NCBI GenBank assembly: GCA_023091735.1
Contig: JALKBU010000348.1
Coordinates: 1 to 46,500 of the forward strand
Length of the DNA: 46,500 nt
Reading direction: 5' to 3'
DNA from: Trichomonas tenax
Taxonomy: Eukaryota > Parabasalia > Trichomonadida > Trichomonadidae
Position numbers and translations under genes: made by a program. The notes under the pieces were generated by a model that saw nothing but the letters and a program-made list of their open reading frames with translations, was not told where the DNA came from and did no database searches. Shown here piece after piece: positions 9,176 to 19,711 of this stretch. The stretch's first letter is position 1. Each line of letters starts with the position of its first letter.

Positions 9176-10591
9176 GGAGCATATATTCACAAAATAATGT
9201 TAGTTGTTTTTGAATATTGGTTTTTTTGAGCTCAAAAAGAGTCTAAATGCATTTAAAATCAAAGCGGAATATTGTTGACAGCATTAAAAGCCCCCTCAAA
9301 AAAATACCCCTACCTAGGGTGGCGGTTAACCTCTCAAAATTTCTCAGAAAAATTCCCCCCAGGGGTGCCAATTGCCCCTTGATTTCATGCGCGATTTTGA
9401 AAATTTAGCCTAAAAATCCCTTTTTTACCATATTTTCGTGTTTTGAAGACGAGCCTATCATACATTCTAAGGTTTTTTAAATCATACTCATTTTTGAGAA
9501 TTTGGAAACAAAAGTGTATCATTTATATCAAGAATGTATACTAAAATCATTGTACAGCGATAAAATCTATAATTGTCGTTAAAAAAAAAGCAAAATTTTA
9601 AGATTTGTGAAAAAGCAAAAAAAAAAGAAAAATGACAAGAAACCTTCTAAATAGCGGCACCAAAATATGCCATAATAAAAAATATTAAAAATAAAATTTT
9701 TAATGATGATATTATCTTATAATATGTATTTTTGTTGACATTTTCATGTTTACATGACAAACAATATCATTTTTTGTTGGGGGACATATTTTAGTTAGTT
9801 AAATGCAGTTCCAATTCCCTGGTGATGACAGAACATGCAAGGTCAGAGCATATGATAAGACTAGCAAGCACAACATATTACAGTGATAATACTAAAATTC
9901 CAAATTTAAATTTTAAAATAGTTCTCCGACTCAATTTTGTAATTAAAGGGGATGTTACTCTCTGAATAATTATTTTTCGAAAATTTTGTTAAAATATTAG
10001 CAAACATGTTATTTCCAGCACTGAAATATAGCTTTGAAATGTCAACTTTGATCAAATATTATGGCGAACTATATCACAATTTTGAACATTAAATCATCAT
10101 TATATTAATTTTTTTATCACTCAAAGTTTTGATAGAATTGAGCTAAAATCAATTCTCTCAAATTTCATGCCCAAAATCGCCCTTCTTGATTCCTTGAATT
10201 TTTCAAACGGCTTTCCATCAATATCAAATACAATGCCATCACAATTTATTTCTAGCAACTCATTGAATTAGAATCTATAATTTATGCATATTATGATACA
10301 CAATTTTTAAATAAAATTAATGTTTGTCAAAACCGCTTTGTAAACAAATGGCTCTTGTCATGAAGGCGTTCTTTTCGCTATAAAAACTCCAACCTTTTCA
10401 ATCGCTCACTAGCTTGATCTATAAAGCAATTAACTCTACACCTTCTCTCCTACCAGAAACATGAAAAGCTCTACTTATTCGAAAATAATTTCGTCGAAAG
10501 TTTTCATACCCTCATTCTTTCGAGTTTGAAACTCATTCCTATCGGCAGGAATGTCTCGGCCTTTTACTCCATTTGAGATTATCTTCTTAAC

Positions 10592-10609
10592 TAATGTATT
10601 AATACATTA
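10592..10609. repeat. 18-bp perfect palindrome TAATGTATTAATACATTA
   Basis: A gapless palindrome about 340 bases upstream of the cyclase-like gene. Its AT-rich composition makes chance possible. Confidence 0.5.
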
Positions 10610-10915
10610 ATTCAAAAATTGTATAAATTGAAGAATATCATTCTAACATGGTAATTTAACAATTTTATTTCTAAAAAATGAAATATTAATTTTTTTGTAA
10701 ACTATAAGTTTGAAAAATTCAATTGATCAAGATTTTTAATTTTTGTATATTTTTATTGGAATTGCGAATATAAACAGAATCTAATTTGAATGCTTACAAA
10801 ATTAAATTTAATTTTTATTAAAAATTTATGTTGTTTACATTGTACAGATGATATATTTTTGAATTCATTCAATCTTTTGAAACTAAAAACTAAGCATACC
10901 TATGTGCATAGAAAA

Positions 10916-10922
10916 TCATAAT
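10916..10922 (+). promoter_or_regulatory. possible Initiator TCATAAT
   Basis: TCATAAT fits the parabasalid Initiator pattern. It lies 37 bases before the ATG at 10953, farther than usual, so the assignment is tentative. Confidence 0.3.
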
Positions 10923-10952
10923 TTCAAAGTTTTCGAAAATTTTATGTAAAAA

Positions 10953-13900
10953 ATGAATAATGTCTTTTTTCCAATCTGGCAAAACCTTGAAGGGTGGAAT
11001 TACAAGGAAAACTTTTACAGATTGGTCTTTTCTAAGCAGGACAAATACCCACGCGTTCGGAATACTTTCGAATTCATAATTCCGTTATTATATTTCTTCA
11101 AATTCACGCTCTATCACGAAACCCTCAAACAATTTAAGAGTTCCATATTCTCGAAGTTCTGGAGCCAAGTCATTTATCAGTTTATTACTTTAGATTTTAT
11201 CGGTGCAAAATATATTGCCTTAATAAGTTTCTGTTTTGGGCTGTTTTTCAGTGTTTTTATGGTATATTTTCACTGCCATTACCAGAAAATGCTTTTACAT
11301 CACACATCTTCGATAATTTGTTTCATATTACAAGAAGTTTGCCCATTAGTAGGCCTTATTTGCTCCTCATCGATGCAAATTGTTATAGTTCAGTGCATTC
11401 ATAACGAAGTAACGTACTTAAGTCTTTATTTAGCCGTCTCTTCATTTTTAATGTATACATATTACACTTTTAGAGGCACAATTTTTCACAGAATCATTAC
11501 TGTACGCGACTCCGTTTGTCATTCGTTTTGGAGCCACATTTATTATTTTGGGTTGTATATCGTCAATTGTTTGTCCCAACAGTGCTGGATTCTGATATAT
11601 CTGTTCAAGGACGGTATATTTTATGTGCTAATGATCAATACTTTGATTAATTTTGGAATTTTATTTTGGTTGTTTTCTTTTCCATATTTTACCATTGCAT
11701 CGAATATAGGAGCCTTTAGAATTACAGGACACATCTGCTCTGCCCTCGTTGTGTCGTTATTTTACCACTTTTTTCACTTCTCAGATTTCGTTATGATTTG
11801 CATTTGCGGAATTTTGTTTGTAGCCTGGAGATTGATACTTTCGAAACTTCTGTATATGGGGGTTATTAGGGTATATAACAAGGCACTTAAAAATGATTTA
11901 GACAACTTATACGATTTAGACAATATGATACAAATTCCAAATCATTCACCTGCAATTTTAACAGTTATTATACATTATTTAAAGTTGATCAAATACCCTG
12001 AACTCAATCAACTGTTAATTGCCATCATTGATGCAGGAATCACTGATGAATTAACTGTCGAATGCGCAAAGATATTGATGATGAATTCAACTATTCCAAG
12101 AAGAATTCGCGAAAAACTTTTCCAAATAGACAAAAATAATCTTTCGATAATTTCAAGACCATTTTTATTAGAGCTTCAATACGAAATGAACAAATTAATG
12201 ATAAATAAGGATGATATAGATTATGCTATGTCAATCCTCGAAGAAGAACATCAAATCACAAAGATTGCTTTATATGCATTTGCAAATTCGATTTGCGACA
12301 CTCATTTTAAAGCTTCGAAACTTTCAACTTTAATAAATTACACAATGCAGGCACACAGATTCGATTTAATTGCTAATTATGCAATAGATGGAAATCCTCA
12401 ATCATCAGAAATCCTCAATATTTACAGAGATTGGCTCTCGAAATATTCCGGAAATTTTCTTTTGAGCGAAAAAATTTCTGCGCAAATTTCAAAAGGAAAT
12501 TATCAATTAATACAAATGCAGCCTTCAACAGATCACACAACATTCGATAAAGAGAGAAGATTCATTATGAACAATAAGCACGATTCAAATCAATCATCAA
12601 TCAGTATTTCTCATCAAAAAGCTTTGGATATTATTCCTGTTTATCCACTAAATTTTGTGAAAATAATGGCAACAATTTTAGTAATTGCTTTGATATTTCC
12701 AACATTTTCAGCTAAAAAATATGTCCAATCAAGTACATTTGTTCCTTATGTGTATTTTCAGGACAAACATTCACCTGCATTTTTCAAGATTTCAATGAGT
12801 TTGAACAACATTGAACAGTTTTATAGATCTTTCAATGATTCTCTTTTTAATCGATCAAAGATATTAGATGACATTCCTTTCGTTTCATTCACTGTATTGC
12901 AGCAATATTTAGATGCATTCACGTGTCCAATTGACAACAAACCAATAATTTATGGTGAAGCTGAATCCGTCAATTTCGTCGAAAATTTTTACGATATGAT
13001 ATCAATCGAAAATATCAGATTATCGACAGATCCGAATGGATGGATGATTCTCAGAGAAGTGCATCAGAAAATTGTTGGATTTAACAATACATTAAGCCAA
13101 GTTGTTGATAGATATAACAGATGCGCGCAGACAATTTCAAATTATACAAAACTCACAGAAGTTTGGGTGTTTTTGGCAATTGATATATTTTTAGTTGCAT
13201 TGTTTATTACTGTAACTCCTATATTATGCTTCAGATATATGAAGAAGATAATTGATGTTTTAGAAGGCATCGAAATGAGCACAATTGAAGAGTTTCGGTC
13301 CAATTTATATATCCAAATAAGTAAAGCGAAACGTTCGGAAAGTTTCGACAGTTTCGAGATAGATAATGAAGGTGTTTTGGAATTAGAAGAAATCGAAGCT
13401 GATGATAGATATTATACAAATAACAGATGTGATTACACAGAAATTATCGATCAAGCATTGACAGCTCCAATATTGATGAAAAAACTTGATCCAGCACGAA
13501 GTCATGTTTATTTAATTCTCACAGCAGTGATGTTCATTATAAGATATCTATTAGTTATCATGGCATTTTATTTCTTCGGTAGTTTCAAAAAATCATTTGT
13601 TGACATTGCAATCATTATTCAAGATAGAACTGAACATATTTCTACATTATTCGTTGAAATGGATGCTTTGATGGCAAATTTAACTGATGAAGTTGATGGA
13701 ATGAGTATCACTCCACAGCAGGTTTATCTCCATCGAAACCATGGATATACAAACGAGTTTCGAAATCTCATTGTAGAATGGAATGATTTTATTTCAAATA
13801 ATATCAATAATTTTACATTCGAATCAACAAAAGATGTTATTTTGAACATTTCTGAATCAATTATTGTCGAGTTAAATAGAATCAAATCGAAATTCGATAT

Positions 13901-15152
13901 TAGAATTGAACAATCAAATGCAAAATATATCGAATTCCTTTATTGGTTCATCACGATTTTGTTGATTTGTTCGTTTTCAGCAATAACGTTTAGATTCACT
14001 AATAACATGAAACACATGATGGACAATGCAAGACACATTGTTTTAGTGCTTCACAGCAAATACAGTTCTACAGAATCCATTTTAATTAATGCATTGACAC
14101 CACAAATTAAATTTAAACATGATGTCAGTTTCAAGGATCTTTCAGAGACAATTGTTTCACAAATGCATGATCCAATTATTTTCTTTAACACAGACCTCAT
14201 TGTTTCAGGATGCAATCAACAAGCAGCCGCTGATCTTGGATACACAGAAGAAAACATGATTGGTTCAATCCTCGAGAAATTATTCGAAGAAGATGATAAC
14301 AGAGACTTTTATAATTTTGTCTGTGCAATGTTCACTCCAATGGGAATAATTGCAAAGAGGACGTTCACTATAATTGCAAGAGCAAGAGATTCAACGAAAA
14401 TAGAATTCTCTGCAATTTTAATTCCACTCAAAACTCGTGGAATTTTATCCAACTTCTCATTGCTAATGAGAAACATGACTGAAATTATTGAAATGCGTAA
14501 CGAACTAAATCAATTAACAAACAGCCTCAATGTTCTTGTGAGAAGATTATTCCCACCTCCATACGTAAGCAAATTCATTGATGGATCATTAGAAAATGTT
14601 CTCACTTCTCAAAATTGCTCAGTTCTTTGTGCAACAACAAAATCTCATTTTGAAAAGAAGAACATTGAAAACACTCTCAATGAAAGTGATATAACTGAAG
14701 TTGTTATGTCTCTTATGGACAGAATTGTCCAAAGATATAACGACATCATCAGAATCCGCACATTAAATGGAATCTTCGTTTTTGTTGCTGGATTTGAATC
14801 AAATGCACCAACGGGAGACAGCGTTCAAGGATTAATCGACTTTATGACAGAATGCGCTGAAGCAATCAACCAATCATTCGAATACGAACAAGTTTTGTGT
14901 GGAGTAATCAAAAGCGGAGGTCCTTGTTTCGCTTATTTATCTGGAATCACTAAGACTGTTTTCGAGATGTGGTCGGAGCCTTTGATGGATTCATTTGACA
15001 TGATAGACATTGTTCCTCCGGGAAAAGTTTTATTGACAAAAACCGAATATGATGCTATCGAAAGAAAAGATTCTTTTGTTGTCTATCATCCACCAAGACA
15101 AGTTAAGTTTGATCTTTATATTAACAATAATTTAATTGGGATGAACACCTGA
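10953..15152 (+). CDS. multi-span membrane receptor with PAS and degenerate class III cyclase domain (pseudo-cyclase)
   Basis: It belongs to the large trichomonad family of membrane PAS-adenylate/guanylate cyclases and has the expected length (1399 residues). The first 330 residues hold many membrane helices. Further helices lie near 567-585, 736-760, 850-875 and 994-1012, enclosing extracellular loops. A PAS-like domain starts near 1072 (DPIIFFNTDL). The linker LFPPPYVSKFIDGS at about 1198 begins the cyclase-like domain. Active family members have a metal-binding Asp in an FLDIVxF-type strand; here that strand reads SVLCATTKSH, without an acidic residue. The later GD.xNxxxR-type catalytic stretch reads FEMWSEPLMDS. 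It is therefore probably a non-catalytic sensor or dimer partner. The frame is intact, and ATG 10953 is the first in-frame ATG. Confidence 0.8.
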   Translation: MNNVFFPIWQNLEGWNYKENFYRLVFSKQDKYPRVRNTFEFIIPLLYFFKFTLYHETLKQFKSSIFSKFWSQVIYQFITLDFIGAKYIALISFCFGLFFSVFMVYFHCHYQKMLLHHTSSIICFILQEVCPLVGLICSSSMQIVIVQCIHNEVTYLSLYLAVSSFLMYTYYTFRGTIFHRIITVRDSVCHSFWSHIYYFGLYIVNCLSQQCWILIYLFKDGIFYVLMINTLINFGILFWLFSFPYFTIASNIGAFRITGHICSALVVSLFYHFFHFSDFVMICICGILFVAWRLILSKLLYMGVIRVYNKALKNDLDNLYDLDNMIQIPNHSPAILTVIIHYLKLIKYPELNQLLIAIIDAGITDELTVECAKILMMNSTIPRRIREKLFQIDKNNLSIISRPFLLELQYEMNKLMINKDDIDYAMSILEEEHQITKIALYAFANSICDTHFKASKLSTLINYTMQAHRFDLIANYAIDGNPQSSEILNIYRDWLSKYSGNFLLSEKISAQISKGNYQLIQMQPSTDHTTFDKERRFIMNNKHDSNQSSISISHQKALDIIPVYPLNFVKIMATILVIALIFPTFSAKKYVQSSTFVPYVYFQDKHSPAFFKISMSLNNIEQFYRSFNDSLFNRSKILDDIPFVSFTVLQQYLDAFTCPIDNKPIIYGEAESVNFVENFYDMISIENIRLSTDPNGWMILREVHQKIVGFNNTLSQVVDRYNRCAQTISNYTKLTEVWVFLAIDIFLVALFITVTPILCFRYMKKIIDVLEGIEMSTIEEFRSNLYIQISKAKRSESFDSFEIDNEGVLELEEIEADDRYYTNNRCDYTEIIDQALTAPILMKKLDPARSHVYLILTAVMFIIRYLLVIMAFYFFGSFKKSFVDIAIIIQDRTEHISTLFVEMDALMANLTDEVDGMSITPQQVYLHRNHGYTNEFRNLIVEWNDFISNNINNFTFESTKDVILNISESIIVELNRIKSKFDIRIEQSNAKYIEFLYWFITILLICSFSAITFRFTNNMKHMMDNARHIVLVLHSKYSSTESILINALTPQIKFKHDVSFKDLSETIVSQMHDPIIFFNTDLIVSGCNQQAAADLGYTEENMIGSILEKLFEEDDNRDFYNFVCAMFTPMGIIAKRTFTIIARARDSTKIEFSAILIPLKTRGILSNFSLLMRNMTEIIEMRNELNQLTNSLNVLVRRLFPPPYVSKFIDGSLENVLTSQNCSVLCATTKSHFEKKNIENTLNESDITEVVMSLMDRIVQRYNDIIRIRTLNGIFVFVAGFESNAPTGDSVQGLIDFMTECAEAINQSFEYEQVLCGVIKSGGPCFAYLSGITKTVFEMWSEPLMDSFDMIDIVPPGKVLLTKTEYDAIERKDSFVVYHPPRQVKFDLYINNNLIGMNT

Positions 15153-15223
15153 TTTATATATTTTTGTTTTTATTATAAATATTATTATGTTTGATTTATT
15201 TCTTTTTGTTGTATTTAATGGAC

Positions 15224-15254
15224 TTTATTCGAATAAACTTTTTATTCGAATAAA
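15224..15254. repeat. two copies of the 14-bp palindrome TTTATTCGAATAAA
   Basis: Two perfect 14-bp palindromes lie at 15224-15237 and 15241-15254, three bases apart. They begin 71 bases after the cyclase-like stop codon. They could form a hairpin or cruciform. Confidence 0.75.
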
Positions 15255-15260
15255 GGTATC

Positions 15261-15291
15261 ATTATTCCAATAAAGTATTATTTGGAATAAT
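15261..15291. repeat. hairpin ATTATTCCAA / TTGGAATAAT
   Basis: A 10-bp perfect stem with an 11-base loop follows directly after the twin palindromes. Related GGAATAA/TTATTCC words recur to about 15540. Confidence 0.65.
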
Positions 15292-16159
15292 GCAAAATTA
15301 GGAATAACGCATTTTGGAATAGACCGGTTATTTCAAATTCCTCACATTTTATTTGGAATTGCGCATATTAGACCATATGTGCGCATATCCAATTAAAAAA
15401 GTAATTAAGCATAATGTTGTACTATAGGAATTACGAGTTAGTAATAGAAATAATTAAATCCAATTAAAAAAGGAATTATGAATTAATAATAGAAATAATG
15501 GAATAATGCTCAATATTATGAATAATGACTATTAGAATAATGACATTGTAAGGAATGAAAATCTTCTAAAAAATTTATGATTCACATGCATAATTTACTA
15601 AGCATGTTTAAGTATGCCATTATAGATCTCTTTTATTGAAATTTCATCCAGGTTATAGAATATTTCATCATTCCAATTCATTTTAATCTACTTATGGTAA
15701 AAATACTATAGTTAGCTTGATGTATAGATAACAAATGCGGGAATATAACATCCACAAGACTTATGCAAACCGGTAAAACGTCATTGATTATACGAAAAAA
15801 ATGAATACATCTAATTTACGTATAATCACAAGTGCTTTATTGATTATATACGTTTTATTCACTAAATTATTCACGCAACATTAATTATTCAGCAAAAGTT
15901 TAAAAAGCTTTGATTAGAATGCTGAACTTTGCTTACGCTCATGAAAACATCAGAATCAGTCCTCCTTTCCTGTACCTTAGTAATTTCATCGGCAATTTAA
16001 TTGCATATATGGTATTTTTGAGAAACATCTAAAAGTTCTGCAAGCTGATCTGTATAAAGTCCTTCTTTATCATAAATAGAAAATGATGGCAATAATGCTT
16101 TTTACGAAATGTCATTTTTCTAAGAAGAAATAATGCAATGAAATATATAAATATGAATA

Positions 16160-16252
16160 AGCGTTGTATCTCAATGGTAGAGAGTCAGTTTAATTTTCTA
16201 ACTTAAGTGATGTCTTAAGCTGAAAATGAAGGTTCAAATCCTTCCAACGCTA
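16160..16252 (+). tRNA. tRNA with probable 22-nt intron, isotype uncertain (AAT anticodon possible)
   Basis: The cloverleaf can be read directly. The acceptor AGCGTTG pairs perfectly with CAACGCT at 16245-16251. The D arm is TCTC-AATGGTA-GAGA. The T arm is GAAGG-TTCAAAT-CCTTC. A 5-bp anticodon stem TCAGT/GCTGA encloses 29 bases instead of 7, so a 22-nt intron is inferred; mature length would be 71. The extended pairing TCAGTTTAA/TTAAGCTGA and a CTTAAG...CTTAAG element lie inside. With the usual T33, bases 34-36 would be AAT (Ile), but position 37 would then be T, which is unusual. The isotype is left open. Confidence 0.65.
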
Positions 16253-17607
16253 TTTTTGTTCATTTTCAATGTCATGATATTCATTTTATTAAATATATGC
16301 ACTATTAATGTAGCTATACACTGCCATTGGGTAAATTTGGATTGAAAATGATCCCGCAATGAAAATTTATGAAGCTGTCAAAATCAATTTTCAAAATTTT
16401 GCCATGTAATTTTTCATTTTTTGCCAAATATCGATTCACATTTTTGCAAAAATAGAAATTGCCATTGAGAATGCCGTTATATATACAGAAATTTCACAGC
16501 TCTTTATGCCCCATAAAATCATCGGTCAACGGGATTAAATCACAAAACATTTTAATTTGTCGATTTTTAAAAACACGAATTTCAATGATTGTATCTCAAA
16601 ATTATGACATAAACCTCAAGTTGATTTGAACCAGTCCATTAATTATAAGTATCGATGAATGAAATTTCGATATATTTTCTAGATTTACAAAAAATCATTC
16701 AATCATTGAACCCTCAGGCATGAATGTGCTCATGTCCTGGAGGTCAAATCTCGTTTTTTCCCATGCACACTTCGACGCATTATTTGATCGACAATTTGTA
16801 AGTCGCATTTAGAATAATAGAGCTATGATATTTTCCATAATCTATTAATCAAATTCAAGATCATTTTGCTAGTTCTTGACGAACGGGAACTTAATATATT
16901 AAATAAAGGGGAAACTCTTTTGCCACTTTCTCGATAGTTTGTTCAGCAAACTTTCTCTCAGAAGGAGTTACGAGGATTTTATTGCTGCCAACTTACCAAC
17001 CACGAAAGGTGCCGCCATTCTCTAATACAAATTTAATAATTATCAAGTGGTTGCATTATACATGATGATTATATATAGATTGTGTATTCTAGAATTACTC
17101 TTCATTTTATACAAAATTAGATTTGTATCTGGGCTCCCGATTTCCTTCATACCTTATATTATTTCCTCACAATTGCATATTGGCTCTACCATCTGAGTTT
17201 AAAGGAATTCCGGTCAAAGGCGAAGTTTTTTCCCTTTTGATTACAATATTTTTAACCGAGTTTAAAATATTTTGGCCTCGAATATTAAAGTTTTTTATTG
17301 AAGAAGGTCGTAATTACTTTACAAAAACTCGATCTAGCAATCAAAATAAATCTTTAATCGTCATTCTTTGAATAGTCATTTTTTCGAAAACACAAACGAT
17401 TAGTAATAAAAATGACAAGATTTAAAAAGAATTTAAATTATCAAATTAAATTCAAAATTTTATCTTCATATATACATAACATAGAGAGTACTCAAGTTAC
17501 AGAATATAAATGTCAAGCGAGTGTTTTGTTATGTTGATCAGGAGAAGATAAAAATTGCTAAAATTTTATTTGACACGATCACTATAAAAGTGACAAAAAG
17601 TCGTTCA
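16253..17607. other. intergenic with one coding scrap
   Basis: AT-rich spacer between the tRNA and the hydrolase gene. Apart from the minus-strand remnant at 16892-17043 I see no gene. An 82-codon plus-strand frame (17123-17371) has no recognisable features. Confidence 0.4.
16892..17043 (-). pseudogene. 3'-end remnant of an unidentified gene
   Basis: Reading the minus strand gives a coherent coding-like stretch, KFVLENGGTFRGW, then a TAA, then VGSNKILVTPSERKFAEQ and about 18 further residues to a stop at 16892-16894. Codons ending in C or G (GGC, GAG, CTC, ATC) contrast with the surrounding AT-rich spacer. The product was not recognised. The amino-terminal part is missing. Confidence 0.4.
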
Positions 17608-18546
17608 ATGATAAAAGAGTTCTCACATCTCAGGTACCACGTTTTAGACACACTTTTCACCAACAGGCCGCGAACCGTGAGCATCTACGCTATGATCTCG
17701 AAGACGAATGACGCCGCAATTTGGGACACAGGAACGCCAAGAAATTATGACCAACTTAAACAGTCATTAAAAGACATCGGCATTACGAAAAGCAACCTCA
17801 CAAAGGTTGTTCTATCGCATATCCACCTCGATCATGCAGGAAATACGGCAAATTTCGCCCGTGATTTTCCAAATGCAAAGATTTACGTCCATCCGTTCGG
17901 TTTCAAGCACATTTCCAAACCGGAAGTGCTCGTACGTGAAGCAAAGAAGGTCATGCAGTATGATTATTACAAAGAATATCGTGATGAAATAATTCCTGTT
18001 GATCCAGACAGAATTTTCAAAGTTCCGGACAACTACGAGCTTAAGTTTGGCAATGATACATCCGTTGAACTCATTCACGCACCCGGCCACGCTTATCATC
18101 ATCTCGCGTGGATTGACACAAAAGCGAAGATTTCATTGACAGGAGATGTCTTCGGAAACTCATTTGATGACCTCAGCAAGGGCATCTACTTCCCTGTTAC
18201 ATCGCCAGCTGCTTTCGATCCTGATGCTTGGCTCAAAACAATGAAGAAAATTGTTTCAAAGGGTGTTGAAACGATCGGCGTTGCTCATTATGGTTTTCAC
18301 GATGATGCAAAGTATCAATACGAATGCGTAACAAAGTGGATCAGAAAGATGAAGGAAATAGCACTCAATGAGAAAGAAGAAAACATTCCAGGTGCTGTTG
18401 TTAATGAATACCTTAAACTTTTTCCAAAGACGATGTTCGAGAATGATCCAGTTCTCCAAATCAATTACAAAACTGGTTTGATTGGTGTTATCATATACCA
18501 TCGAAGAGTCAAGGCAGGAAAAATCAAACCAGAGCCAAGAATATAA
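17608..18546 (+). CDS. metallo-beta-lactamase-fold hydrolase
   Basis: A zinc-dependent hydrolase of the metallo-beta-lactamase superfamily, 312 residues. From the ATG at 17608 the ligands are HIHLDH at 71-76 (the HxHxDH motif), H161 in HAPGHAYHH, D180 in SLTGDVFG and H227 in GVAHYG. All metal ligands are present, so an active enzyme is expected; the substrate is unknown (lactone, thioester and similar esters are typical for the fold). The frame is open upstream to 17521, but only from a GTG and without ATG before 17608, so 17608 is chosen. No signal peptide or membrane helix is seen. The pattern resembles bacterial MBL hydrolases, and lateral transfer is plausible. A decayed copy of this gene's 3' end lies at 19712-19816. 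Confidence 0.85.
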   Translation: MIKEFSHLRYHVLDTLFTNRPRTVSIYAMISKTNDAAIWDTGTPRNYDQLKQSLKDIGITKSNLTKVVLSHIHLDHAGNTANFARDFPNAKIYVHPFGFKHISKPEVLVREAKKVMQYDYYKEYRDEIIPVDPDRIFKVPDNYELKFGNDTSVELIHAPGHAYHHLAWIDTKAKISLTGDVFGNSFDDLSKGIYFPVTSPAAFDPDAWLKTMKKIVSKGVETIGVAHYGFHDDAKYQYECVTKWIRKMKEIALNEKEENIPGAVVNEYLKLFPKTMFENDPVLQINYKTGLIGVIIYHRRVKAGKIKPEPRI

Positions 18547-18620
18547 TAAAAATTAATCTATCCTATAATATAAAGACTTAATAAAGTAACATAAAGTATT
18601 TAAATTTTTCAATGCTTGTT

Positions 18621-19497
18621 TTATAGATAATTTTTATATTCAACAATAAGAATTTGTAAGTTTATTATATTTCTGAAAAGAAAATAGTTAAATCTTTGGT
18701 TGCTAATTTGTTTACACCAATTTCCATAAATATTGTTAACGGGTAAAGGATTTGGTTCATATTTATTATTATTGCATGTAGCTTGGTTGGTTATTTGCGA
18801 ATTGTCAAAATATGAATCATATGTTGTAATTTGACTTCCTGATTCAACAAAGAAAACTACATTATTTGATATAGTATTTTCTTTAAACACTGAATTTGTT
18901 ATCACAACAAATGCGCTACCACATGCATGAACTAAGTTTGCAGAAACAGAGTTATTTATCAACAAAGCAAAACTGATTTTTTGGTTTGCATTTAAAAAAT
19001 TATAACAATAACCCTGATTTTCATTTTCGCTTAAAATAATATATTTTGAAGATGATGAACCACAATATGCATCTAAATGTAGCCCAGCATTGTAATCGCA
19101 AACATTATGAGTTGAATTAGAATTTGTAACTACAACTTGTTGATAACATACAACCAAACTCAATAAAGTGCCCGGTTTTCCACATCCAAATACACAATTG
19201 TCACTAAAATTATTCATAGGACCAGTGACTAATATTCTGTATGATTGTCCATGCATGTTGTTTACTGTATAGCAACCAATAGCAACTGATCTTCTGATAT
19301 TTGATTGACCAGAAGTTAAATGAATTGAACCTCCATGTCCTTGTGTAGTAAAGCAACCTGTAAAATAGCTTTCATCTACTTTTAAAATGGAATTAACGTT
19401 ATTTGGATGAAAATAAATGCAACCACCTTCAGTATTACTTAATGTGAATGCATAGCTTCTTATTAAATTATAGTTATTTGCTGTGGTTATTGACACC
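18621..19497 (-). pseudogene. truncated Pmp-like surface protein fragment
   Basis: The minus-strand frame to 18621 encodes a beta-helix-like surface protein fragment with GGCIYF and GGSIHL motifs and many Asn/Ser/Cys residues, as in trichomonad Pmp-like proteins. It has no signal peptide, start or membrane anchor. The frame continues upstream to 19646, but those residues (Lys/Cys/Ser mix) look unrelated and lie beyond a GGATCC palindrome at 19511-19527. I place the truncation near 19500. It shares style with the fragment at 29180-29587 (for example NNVVFFVESGSQITTYDSYF here). It is probably a relic. Confidence 0.6.
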
Positions 19498-19510
19498 CTG
19501 CTTACTGGGT

Positions 19511-19527
19511 GGATCCTTAAAGGATCC
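19511..19527. repeat. near-perfect palindrome GGATCCTT-A-AAGGATCC
   Basis: Two 8-bp arms around one base, at the apparent junction between Pmp-like coding sequence and unrelated DNA. A further GGATCC lies at about 19669. Confidence 0.6.
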
Positions 19528-19711
19528 CAATAATATGGCAAATTCAAAGAACATCGTAATCTTTTATGACACTTTTTCTGCTCCGAAACCGTTTTATGGC
19601 TATTTTTATTCGACACACACCAGCTCTTCATTCTGTTATACCCCATCAGGAGGAATTCAACTCAAGGATCCTGAATTATTGCATCTTTTAGTCCAATAAA
19701 GCAGAGCAAAA

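Larger units (their letters stand above)
8341..10915. other. 2.6 kb region without a convincing gene
   Basis: It contains a patch of C and G runs (about 9287-9380, including CCCCCCAGGGG) and several palindromes. One short frame at 8739-8834 (31 codons) is preceded by the Initiator-like TCATTA at 8719-8724; it could be the stub of a lost gene. No tRNA or long frame was found. Confidence 0.45.
15153..16159. other. intergenic, rich in AT inverted repeats
   Basis: No gene found. It contains palindromes (listed separately) and two approximate direct copies of CCAATTAAAAAAGTAATTA...TAATAGAAATAAT (about 15389-15450 and 15459-15500). On the minus strand at about 15960-16120 a short frame reads like DKEGLYTDQLAELLDVSQK and may be a decayed coding scrap. 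Confidence 0.4.

Noticed and set aside
17123..17371. 82-codon plus-strand frame
   Set aside because: No recognisable motif, no Initiator, composition typical of AT-rich spacer.
17521..17607. Upstream extension of the hydrolase from GTG
   Set aside because: No ATG; residues are unlike the family, and the ATG at 17608 gives a normal family start.
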